Shown: piece after piece, positions 58,037 to 64,000 of the stretch
Layout of the letters: each line of letters starts with the position of its first letter
How positions within the stretch are numbered: position 1 is the stretch's first letter
Assembly: GCA_019240475.1 (NCBI GenBank)
Contig: JAFAYI010000033.1
Location: 62,001-126,000, forward strand
Direction of reading: 5' to 3'
Length of the DNA stretch: 64,000 nt
DNA from: Acidobacteriaceae bacterium
Lineage (GTDB): Bacteria; Acidobacteriota; Terriglobia; Bryobacterales; Bryobacteraceae
Notes under the pieces: model-generated
What the model was told of the DNA's origin: nothing
The model's input: the letters and a program-made list of their open reading frames with translations, nothing else
Database searches by the model: none
Made by a program: the position numbers and the translations under genes

Positions 58037-59227
58037 CTATCGTAGAGGACTGAGATAACGAGCGATGGTTTGGGCGATGCGGCCGCTGGCTAAGCCGTCG
58101 CCGTAAGGGTTGTGAAGGCGCGCCATGCGCTCGTATTCGGAAGGGTCTTCGAGCAGGCGGACGGCTTCGCGGACAATGGCGTCGCGGCGGGCGCCGACCA
58201 GTTTAACGGTGCCGGCTTCCACGGCTTCGGGCCGCTCGGTTTTTTCGCGCAGGACGAGAATGGGTTTGCCGAGCGAGGGGCCTTCTTCCTGGACGCCTCC
58301 GGAGTCGGTGATGAGGAGATAGGAGCGGCGCATAAGATCGACGAAGGGCAGATATTGCAAGGGTTCAAGCAAAAGGACGTTTGCGAGGCCGCGCACGGTT
58401 TCATCGACCGCCTGGCGAACATTGGGGTTGGGGTGCACGGGCCAGACGATTTGGACGTCGGGGCGGGCGGCGAGCGTTTGGACGGCGCGGCAGATTTCGA
58501 GGAAGCCCTCGCCGAAACTCTCGCGGCGGTGAGCGGTGACGAGGATGAGCTTGCGGCCGGGAGGGAACGGGAGATCGAAGCCGGAGATGCGGCCGGATGC
58601 GAGGCCATCGCGGATGGCGAGGACCGCGTCGATGCCGGTGTTGCCGGTGACTTGGATGCGATCGCGGGGGACGCCTTCGCGGACGAGATTACAGGCGGCC
58701 CAGTCGGTGGCGGCGAAATGGAGCGTGGCGAGGCGCGCGGCTACGACGCGATTCATCTCTTCGGGGAATGGGGCGCGCAGATCGAAGGTGCGCAGGCCGG
58801 CTTCGACGTGCGCTACCGGGACGCCGGCATAGAAGGCGGCGAGAGCGCCGCATAAGGTTGTGGTGGTGTCGCCTTGCACGACCACCATCGAGGGCGTGGT
58901 TTCGGCGAGCACGGGGGCGAGCGAGGCGAGCAGGCGGGAGGTGAGATCGGCGAGGGCCTGGCCGGGGCGCATGACGTCGAGGTCGTAATCGGGGACGACG
59001 TCGAAGACGGACAAGACCTGATCGAGCATCTGGCGGTGTTGCGCGGTGACGCAGACGAGCGTTTCGAGCGTCGACGGACCCGGGTTACCGCGCAGAGCGG
59101 CGACCAGGGGGCAGAGCTTGATGGCCTCCGGGCGGGTGCCGAAGACGACGAGCACTCGGGGGGCGGCGGAGGATGAAGGAGAATCGCTATTTGTGCCGGT
59201 AGGTAATTCGTCCCTTGGTGAGGTCAT
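58037..59227 (-). CDS. wecB: UDP-N-acetylglucosamine 2-epimerase (non-hydrolysing)
   Basis: The 396-residue enzyme interconverts UDP-GlcNAc and UDP-ManNAc for surface polysaccharide. It has VLVVFGTRPEAIKLCPLVAA near the N-terminus, VVQGDTTTTLCGALAAFYAG, HVEAGLRTFDLRAPFPEEMN with the catalytic residues, and the terminal LLITDSGGVQEEGPSLGKPI. The ATG at 59227 lies inside infA (41-base overlap). A GTG at 59155 would give the usual N-terminus (VLVVFGTRPEAIK) and lies 31 bases past the infA stop, so it may be the true start; neither has a clear ribosome-binding site. It is followed after four bases by the membrane spermidine-synthase-like gene. Confidence 0.93.
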   Translation of the reverse strand: MTSPRDELPTGTNSDSPSSSAAPRVLVVFGTRPEAIKLCPLVAALRGNPGPSTLETLVCVTAQHRQMLDQVLSVFDVVPDYDLDVMRPGQALADLTSRLLASLAPVLAETTPSMVVVQGDTTTTLCGALAAFYAGVPVAHVEAGLRTFDLRAPFPEEMNRVVAARLATLHFAATDWAACNLVREGVPRDRIQVTGNTGIDAVLAIRDGLASGRISGFDLPFPPGRKLILVTAHRRESFGEGFLEICRAVQTLAARPDVQIVWPVHPNPNVRQAVDETVRGLANVLLLEPLQYLPFVDLMRRSYLLITDSGGVQEEGPSLGKPILVLREKTERPEAVEAGTVKLVGARRDAIVREAVRLLEDPSEYERMARLHNPYGDGLASGRIAQTIARYLSPLR

Positions 59228-59405
59228 AAGGAGACATCTCCAGGGTTACGCGATCGCCGGCTAGCACTCGGATGCGGTTACGCCGTAATTTACCAGCGAG
59301 ATGGGCGAGCACGGTGCGGTCTTGATCGAGTTGCACGCTGAAGAGCCCGCTGGGAAATTTCTCTACGACGGTTCCAGTTACTTCAATGCTATCTTCTTTA
59401 CTCAT
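59187..59405 (-). CDS. infA: Translation initiation factor IF-1
   Basis: The ATG at 59405 gives 72 residues, the family size, starting MSKEDSIEVTGTVVEKFPSG and with the OB-fold pattern LDQDRTVLAHLAGKLRRNRI and the terminal MSPYDLTKGRITYRHK. IF-1 binds the ribosomal A site during initiation. An upstream extension of the frame to 59576 has no family likeness and is left out. This copy is not in a ribosomal-protein operon, and wecB overlaps its end in another frame. Acidobacteriota often keep more than one infA copy; this one could be an extra or the only one. Confidence 0.95.
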   Translation of the reverse strand: MSKEDSIEVTGTVVEKFPSGLFSVQLDQDRTVLAHLAGKLRRNRIRVLAGDRVTLEMSPYDLTKGRITYRHK

Positions 59406-59587
59406 TCGCCTCGTGTAATAGATATGAGGACCAAACGCAGCGCGGTCCGCTAGGCGCAAGTATAGCGCAAAAGAGTGAATTTTCCGGTGGAGATGGACGG
59501 GCGCCGGGCTTGGGAATCGAAGAGAGCGACGGGCGCTGGGCGGGCGGTTGATATGATTCCAGCCGGACGGGAGCAAAGGAGAAAGGC

Positions 59588-60118
59588 ATGAAGATTCTGA
59601 TTGCGGCGCTGCTGGCGGCGTTTGCGCTGCAGGCGCAAAAAGCAGACCCGTTGGAAGGATTGTGGCAGGGATACGACGGGGAGTGGCTGCATTGTTCGCG
59701 GCAGCTAGTGGAATTGGCCGAGGCGATACCGCAAGACAAGTACACGTGGCGGCCGGGGCCGGGGGTGCGCTCGACGAGCGAGGTGCTGATGCACATTGTG
59801 ACGGCGAACTACGGCCTGATGCACTTGACGGGGAAACCGATGCCGGCGGGTTTCAATCGGGAGATCGGGACGAGCGTGACCGATAAAGCGCAGGTGATCG
59901 ATTGGCTCAAACGATCGCTGGACGCAGTTCGGGAGGCGCATGCGCAGATTACGCCAGCCGAGTTGGCGAAGCATGTCAAGGTCGCGAATCGGGATGCGAC
60001 CGTGGATGGGATTTACTTGCGGATTCTGGTGCACGCCAACGAACACATGGGGCAGTTAGTCGCTTATGCGCGTGTAAATGGAATTACGCCGCCGTGGTCG
60101 GAAGGCGGCAGTAAGTAG
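59588..60118 (+). CDS. Secreted DinB-family protein
   Basis: The 176-residue product begins with a short signal peptide (MKILIAALLAAFALQAQ) and folds as the DinB/YfiT four-helix bundle: WLHCSRQLVELAEAI, KYTWRPGPGVRSTSEVLMHI and RILVHANEHMGQLVAYARVN. His residues near 45, 78 and 152-156 could bind a metal, as in bacillithiol/mycothiol S-transferases. An extracytoplasmic DinB protein is typical of Acidobacteriota; its substrate is unknown. GGAG lies about eight bases before the ATG. It is divergent from infA. Confidence 0.85.
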   Translation: MKILIAALLAAFALQAQKADPLEGLWQGYDGEWLHCSRQLVELAEAIPQDKYTWRPGPGVRSTSEVLMHIVTANYGLMHLTGKPMPAGFNREIGTSVTDKAQVIDWLKRSLDAVREAHAQITPAELAKHVKVANRDATVDGIYLRILVHANEHMGQLVAYARVNGITPPWSEGGSK

Positions 60119-60132
60119 GCCGATTGGCCGAG

Positions 60133-61290
60133 TTAGTGGATCACTCGGTATTTCTTGAGTATCTCGACGGTCTTATCGATAGGGAGAGCTTCGACGGCAT
60201 GGCCGTTGCCGGTGGTGGTCGTGGCGCGAAGCATGGAGTTATAGATCGCTTCTTCGGCGGCTTCGATGGCGGCGAGAAATAAAGGAGACATGGCGTCGTT
60301 GGCGAGCAGCTCCGCGCGGCGAGTCGGCGAAGGATCGGTTGCGTGGATGCGCGCCTGGGGGGCCGTGGAAAATGCAATGGCATAGTCGCCGCTGCCGTTA
60401 GAAGCGGCGCTGCCGGCGCGGGCGAGGCCCAGCAAGGATCGGGCAGCCAACCGTTTCAGATTTCGCGCGTCGAGCGGAGCATCAGTTGCGACTACGATCA
60501 TGCAGGAGCCATTGGCTCGGTCCGTTCCGTTGCCGGATTGCCGCAGCTCGCGGCGCAAATAGTATTGACCGAGCTCCTGGCCTACGGGCGCGCCCGCGAT
60601 GGTGAGCACGCCTCCAAAGTTGGTTTGAACCAGAACGCCGATCGTGTAGCCGCCGAGATTGGGCGGCAGGCGGCGAGACGATGTGCCGATGCCGCCTTTC
60701 CAGCCAAATGCAACGGTGCCGGTTCCGGCGCCGACAGAGCCCTCCTCCACGGGGCCGCTCTTTGCATCGCGGACGGCGGAGAAAACGTCTTCGGGCGTTA
60801 TATGCCGGCCGCGGATATCGTTCAGGTAACCGTCGTTGGTTTCGCCGACCACGGGATTGACCGAGAGCACGTCTTCGTTGCCGGGCAGTCCGAGTATGTA
60901 ACTGATGAGCGCGTCGGCTACGCGGGGCACGCTGGTGGTGGAGGTAAGGAGGATGGGAGTTTCGATATCTCCCATTTCTTCCACCTGAGTGACACCGGTT
61001 AATTTTCCGAAGCCGTTGCCGGTAAATACGGCGCCCGGAACTTTCTCGCGATAGAGATTACCCGGATGGGGCACGACAGCGGTCACACCGGTTCGAATGT
61101 TGTCGCCGCGGACTATGGTGGTTTGGCCGACGGCGACGCCTGAGACGTCGGTGATAGCGTCGAGAGGGCCGGCGGGCAGAATGCCGACCTTGATTCCTAA
61201 GTCCGAAGCGCGAGGCCGCGGGTTGGGGGATTGCTGTTGGCTGAATCCGAACGAGGCAAGGATCAGCAGAAAGGCGGTGAGGCGTCCCAT
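60133..61290 (-). CDS. P1-family peptidase (DmpA/L-aminopeptidase-D-esterase type)
   Basis: The 385-residue product starts at the ATG at 61290 (a TTG two codons upstream is less likely) with a signal peptide (LTAFLLILASFGFSQQ). The domain shows the DmpA features: GVTAVVPHPGNLYREKVPGA, NGFGKLTGVTQVEEMGDIET, GSVGAGTGTVAFGWKGGIGT followed by SSR (the family cleaves itself before the catalytic Ser of this region) and VVATDAPLDARNLKRLAARS. The family hydrolyses N-terminal residues of peptides or D-amino-acid amides and esters. It likely acts in the periplasm. Length is normal. Confidence 0.9.
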   Translation of the reverse strand: MGRLTAFLLILASFGFSQQQSPNPRPRASDLGIKVGILPAGPLDAITDVSGVAVGQTTIVRGDNIRTGVTAVVPHPGNLYREKVPGAVFTGNGFGKLTGVTQVEEMGDIETPILLTSTTSVPRVADALISYILGLPGNEDVLSVNPVVGETNDGYLNDIRGRHITPEDVFSAVRDAKSGPVEEGSVGAGTGTVAFGWKGGIGTSSRRLPPNLGGYTIGVLVQTNFGGVLTIAGAPVGQELGQYYLRRELRQSGNGTDRANGSCMIVVATDAPLDARNLKRLAARSLLGLARAGSAASNGSGDYAIAFSTAPQARIHATDPSPTRRAELLANDAMSPLFLAAIEAAEEAIYNSMLRATTTTGNGHAVEALPIDKTVEILKKYRVIH

Positions 61291-61329
61291 GGACAACGAT
61301 TCTATTCGGGCGGCGCGGGCGGGATCGAG

Positions 61330-61524
61330 CTACACGATTTTTTCGAGGCGTTGGTAGCTGCCGCCGGGAGTTGCTTCACTTATACAGACCGGCATGGTCC
61401 AGCCTTCTGGGCCGAGCATCCACTGCCGGATCAGTTCGGGTTCGGGGTGCGCGCGGTAGACGGCTTCGGGGGGCCCGGCGAAACGGCGGGTGATGACAAG
61501 GCGGGCATCGCCGCCTGTTTGCAT
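61330..61524 (-). pseudogene. Truncated AHSA1/SRPBCC-family gene
   Basis: From the ATG at 61524 there are 64 codons: MQTGGDARLVITRRFAGPPE, then VYRAHPEPELIRQWMLGPEG and WTMPVCISEATPGGSY, after which the frame gives seven unrelated residues and a TAG. The first half is clearly an AHSA1-like START domain (PELIRQWMLGPEGWTMPVCI is typical), but the usual protein is about 140-150 residues. The second half is missing, so the gene is cut after the GGSY strand. It may be the remains of a deletion next to the accessory segment that follows. Confidence 0.75.
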
Positions 61525-61586
61525 CGTCAGTTTGCTCGTCGTTTGTCTCCTGTGTTGTTTTTGGAAGATGGCATGGCGTGGGTTAT

Positions 61587-61637
61587 ATGTCAACAGGGAG
61601 GGTAGTGGGTCAGTTTAAAAAAGTAGACTGTTGACAT
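61587..61637. repeat. 10-bp perfect inverted repeat around a 31-base spacer
   Basis: ATGTCAACAG (61587-61596) and CTGTTGACAT (61628-61637) are exact reverse complements. They flank a T/A-rich spacer with GGGTCAGTTTAAAAAAG. The pair lies between the truncated AHSA1 gene and the small ORF at 61636 and marks the left edge of the lower-GC accessory segment. It might be the ends of a lost or tiny mobile element, or an operator. The right arm also reads as a TTGACA -35-like element. The arms are seen directly; the role is not. Confidence 0.65.
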
Positions 61638-61839
61638 GGGATCTACGAGCGAGTGGGAGCGGCTTCCCCTAGATAGCAAGCCGATCTGTGGCGACAAATG
61701 CGGAGAGCGCGCAACGCGCCGCGTTAGAGAGAAATTCTCCTCGGGCAACATAGGCGGATGGCAATACTTTTGCGAGAAGCACGCCGTTGAGTACAACCTA
61801 CATCAAGAGCTACCAGAGATGCCGACGGCCCTAGATTAG
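61636..61839 (+). CDS. Small Cys-rich hypothetical protein
   Basis: A 67-residue ORF, MGSTSEWERLPLDSKPICGD at its start, then KCGERATRRVREKFSSGNIG and WQYFCEKHAVEYNLHQEL. The pattern of Cys residues (CGDKC, then CEKH) suggests a small zinc-binding fold. There is no clear ribosome-binding site. It lies in the accessory segment. It could be a real small protein or chance, so it is listed with moderate confidence. Confidence 0.5.
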   Translation: MGSTSEWERLPLDSKPICGDKCGERATRRVREKFSSGNIGGWQYFCEKHAVEYNLHQELPEMPTALD

Positions 61840-61847
61840 GTGTTTGT

Positions 61848-62027
61848 TCAATGATGATGAGCGCTTAAATACCAGATGACGGCAAGAACAATGAGGGCGA
61901 ATAGCACCAGCGAATTCCATCTCTTCTTTTCCTTCTGCCGCTGGTAGGTCTTCTGATGACGTTCACGATTCTTCTGTTCGTTTGCTAAATACTCAGCCCG
62001 TGCCTGCTTATTCGATTTGTATGCCAC
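61848..62027 (-). CDS. Small C-terminally anchored membrane protein
   Basis: On the minus strand a GTG at 62025-62027 opens 59 codons ending with TGA at 61848-61850. AGGA lies about eight bases before the GTG. The product is very basic and helical at first (MAYKSNKQARAEYLANEQKN and RERHQKTYQRQKEKKR) and then has one hydrophobic helix, WNSLVLFALIVLAVIWYL, ending SAHHH. This is a tail-anchored or single-span layout. It starts 98 bases upstream of the Ntn-hydrolase gene, divergent. The function is unknown. The GTG start and length below 60 residues make it easy to miss. Confidence 0.65.
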   Translation of the reverse strand: MAYKSNKQARAEYLANEQKNRERHQKTYQRQKEKKRWNSLVLFALIVLAVIWYLSAHHH

Positions 62028-62125
62028 GCCCGTTTCCTGTCGGGCAATTTTATCAGCCTCGGAGACCCGTCGGTATTCGCAGGCCCGCTCCCCAACCGCT
62101 CAACTGGCGGTATCCTCGAAAGGAT

Positions 62126-63022
62126 ATGACGATAGCGGCGGCATTGAGCTACGAGGGCGGCGCTTTGCTCTGCTCGGATACGCAGTACGAAGAGGGCGCT
62201 TCTAAAACTCATGGGCCGAAAATTGGTCACTTCGTTTGTCCGGGCGGCAGAATTGGCTTTGCAATGGCCGGAAATGCAGCATTTGCCACATCAGCTATTC
62301 AGAAAGCAAGTAAGCGGGTCAGAAAAGCCAAGCCAGAGCATGTGCTGGAAGAATTAGAGGACGGGCTGGAAGCTGAATATCGGCGCGTCGTGTTGGCTCA
62401 TCCCGATCACAAATCCGATTGGACGTTACCGTATTGGTTCATTATTTCTTACTGGTCAGCTTCTGAGAATAAAACGTGGTTATTCGCGACCCAAGAGACT
62501 ACCTTGAGAGCCTTGCACGCCGGTTACGAGTGCATCGGCATAGGAAAGGACCTTGCAACCTATCTTCTTGCCCCCTCTTTCGTCACCGGAATCCAAAGCG
62601 AGGCAGACGCTCTGATAATTGCCGCTTACATGCTGGCGAGAGTAAAAAACAGCGTTTCTGGATGTGGCGGTTCTTCTCAACTGCTGGTAATGCGAAACGA
62701 CGGGACATTTGAGTTGGTCGATTCATTCCCGTTGGACCGCTTTGCCTTTAATTCTGGATGGTACGATTTCAACGCTCGCCAGTTACTTATCGCTGCTACA
62801 CACAGAGATTTAACAACTGAGCAATTCGAGCATCACATAAATATTCTTGCCGCAAGCGCTCGGCATGTCCGGGCCGCGTGGCAACAAGACAGCGACGTGA
62901 AGGACAAATTCATTGAGCACTTCCGCAGAAAAGCTGAAGGTCTTCCTAATCCGACAGAAGGGCCACAATATCCTGAATCGACCATAGGCGATCTGTCACA
63001 CCCGCCGCCATTGCAGGGGTGA
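62126..63022 (+). CDS. Proteasome-like Ntn hydrolase
   Basis: The ATG at 62126 is chosen because Thr follows it (MTIAAALSYEGGALLCSDTQ), because AAAGGA lies just upstream and because the frame upstream is the antisense of the small membrane protein gene. The product has about 298 residues. The start matches 20S-proteasome-beta-like N-terminal-nucleophile hydrolases, with Thr2 as candidate nucleophile and the Ser-Asp pair in CSDTQ; GRIGFAMAGNAAFATSAIQK and GYECIGIGKDLATYLL also fit. In these proteins of other bacteria the partner and substrate are often unknown. The C-terminal end lies inside the convergent transposase gene by 77 bases, so an insertion may have replaced its natural end. It belongs to the accessory segment. 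Confidence 0.8.
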   Translation: MTIAAALSYEGGALLCSDTQYEEGASKTHGPKIGHFVCPGGRIGFAMAGNAAFATSAIQKASKRVRKAKPEHVLEELEDGLEAEYRRVVLAHPDHKSDWTLPYWFIISYWSASENKTWLFATQETTLRALHAGYECIGIGKDLATYLLAPSFVTGIQSEADALIIAAYMLARVKNSVSGCGGSSQLLVMRNDGTFELVDSFPLDRFAFNSGWYDFNARQLLIAATHRDLTTEQFEHHINILAASARHVRAAWQQDSDVKDKFIEHFRRKAEGLPNPTEGPQYPESTIGDLSHPPPLQG

Positions 63023-63779
63023 TTCGAAGCGTCTGATGAATCCTGACGAAGTTGTAGTGCATGTAGTGGATCGCTAGAGACGCAACGTGGTTCTCGATCT
63101 TCTTTGAAAAGGCATTGGTCAGCCGAGTGAACCGGCGCATCTGCATTCTCATGGTGAGGTTCTGGCGTTCTACGAACGACGTTGAAATGTGTTTCGGGTC
63201 CGGGTTGCCGATCTTCGGATGCTTCTCACAGCCGATGCATTGCGCGGGAGAGTAGCGAGTATCGCCCGGTTGCGGATTGCCGCCATAGAGTTTCATCAGG
63301 ACCGCGTAATCGCCTTCGCCATGAAATGCGCCGCGAATCGCGAAGACGTACAGCCGGTTGCCGTCGGTAGTTAGCTGAATGCGGTTTGCCATCCGGCCCG
63401 CTAGATCGTCGATGAAATCATGAGCCGTCATCCAGTCCCGTCGTCCCACAACCCAGGAGCAAACGAGCTTGGTATCGGCGTCCATTGCAATCCATGTCCA
63501 CACGTCGCCAGCATGCGGATTCTTCTCGCGCAGCTCGGGAGTCACATTGCGCTGCTTGGCCGCAATGAACGTCCAGATTTCATCGCATTGGACACGCTCG
63601 CACCGAAGGTTCACAAGGTTTTTGTTTAAGTAATCCGAACAAGCGGCCCCGAGCGCAATGAGAAGCTTTGCAATTGTGTTTTTGGATGCGCCAGTCATGC
63701 GGACGATAGAGCGGATGCTGTTTCCCTCGACCAGGGCCGAAACGATCTGCGCCCGCTTTTCCGCGCTCAACTGATTCAT
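62946..63779 (-). mobile_element. IS1-family-type DDE transposase gene
   Basis: The 277-residue product has an N-terminal helix-turn-helix (IVSALVEGNSIRSIVRMTGA, about residues 11-30), the DDE-type core with CDEIWTFIAAKQRN and WTWIAMDADTKLVCSWVVGR, and the C-terminal block VERQNLTMRMQMRRFTRLTN, AFSKKIENHVASLAIHYMHY and LRITPAMAAGVTDRLW. This block is characteristic of the proteins annotated as IS1-family transposases in soil and cyanobacterial genomes. The gene appears intact. I could not find convincing terminal inverted repeats or target duplications, so the extent given is that of the gene only. Confidence 0.88.
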
Positions 63780-63834
63780 GTCCTATTCTAGAACAGTCAA
63801 GCAATAAAGGTCAAGTAGAAATGGCAGAGAATAT

Positions 63835-64000
63835 ATGGGTCCGAATACTCTAGTGCATAATCGAGTCAGACGGATGAGTGAAGAGGCGAAGACATCCCGC
63901 ACCAGCGCAAGTGACGAAACCGAGAGTCTGGTTCGAACATTCTTCCGCTCCGTTCTTGCGCATCTCCGCCGGATTCCTCACGAGGAAGCTGACTTTCAGC
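63835..64000 (+). CDS. Hypothetical protein, 3' part outside window
   Basis: From the ATG at 63835 the frame stays open to the edge. An in-frame ATG at 63874 may be the true start and gives MSEEAKTSRTSASDETESLV, then RTFFRSVLAHLRRIPHEEAD. It is hydrophilic, with a helical stretch at the end. No family is recognised. The open frame is short, so it is only a candidate. Confidence 0.45.
   Translation, partial: MGPNTLVHNRVRRMSEEAKTSRTSASDETESLVRTFFRSVLAHLRRIPHEEADFQ

Noticed and set aside
61590..61796. 68-codon frame on the minus strand
   Set aside because: It opposes the small Cys-rich ORF and the inverted repeat and shows no ribosome-binding site or family pattern.
62900..63830. Terminal inverted repeats or target duplication of the IS1-type element
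   Set aside because: I compared the sequence around both ends of the transposase gene and found no matching ends, so only the gene is reported.

Overview
The window looks like a chromosomal segment of a soil-type Acidobacteriota bacterium, most likely Bryobacterales/Solibacter-like. This is inferred from the high GC content, the 1121-residue Oar-like TonB-dependent receptor with a carboxypeptidase-regulatory N-terminus, the TMTC-like membrane TPR glycosyltransferase, the UPF0182 protein, P1 and S10 peptidases with signal peptides, and a 'GPRSPDGKA' family protein. No rRNA, tRNA or CRISPR array was recognised, and no gene-free stretch exceeds 300 bases.

Layout. 1-10.3 kb: the 5' part of a YgfZ-like folate-binding protein, a small membrane protein, and a late flagellar cluster on the minus strand (GT41/OGT-like TPR glycosyltransferase, flagellin, FliD, a FliT-like candidate). 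An FkbM methyltransferase, a HisN-like phosphatase, a B12-binding radical SAM protein and an RRM RNA-binding protein follow. 10.5-24.2 kb: S10 carboxypeptidase, TMTC-like protein, the Oar-like receptor, a 3D-domain protein, IspG, UPF0182 and a LysR regulator divergent from the next block. 24.3-37.8 kb: gltB-gltD behind a near-consensus sigma70 promoter, a stand-alone Clp-type AAA ATPase, SDR, CocE hydrolase, a decayed molybdopterin-domain gene, aldo/keto reductase, then cysH (APS-reductase type) with a TauE/SafE permease. 37.8-44.6 kb: a compact GlgE-pathway operon (glgM-glgE-maltokinase-glgB) that makes branched alpha-glucan through maltose-1-phosphate. 44.7-55 kb: secreted and membrane proteins of poorly known function. 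55-61.3 kb: isochorismatase-like hydrolase, infA-wecB-MFS/spermidine-synthase-like operon, DinB-like protein and P1 peptidase. 61.3-64 kb: a lower-GC accessory segment with a truncated AHSA1 gene, small ORFs, a proteasome-like Ntn hydrolase and an IS1-type transposase.

The most interesting observation is at 53774-55015. A DUF3179 membrane protein is interrupted by one in-frame TGA exactly where this family carries the first cysteine of its Tyr-Cys-x-x-Cys motif, giving a possible UxxC selenocysteine motif. Fifteen bases later there is a perfect 6-bp hairpin with a GGTCT loop and a supporting lower stem, as expected of a bacterial SECIS element. The reading frame continues for about 246 codons with recognisable DUF3179 sequence. 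A selenoprotein is the best reading, though a nonsense mutation or sequencing error is not excluded.

Functional links. The GT41 enzyme beside flagellin suggests cytoplasmic flagellin glycosylation, possibly with FkbM methylation. The LysR-gltBD pair suggests control of nitrogen assimilation, and cysH-tauE sulfur assimilation. Two genes are clearly eroding (34551-34864 and 61330-61524).
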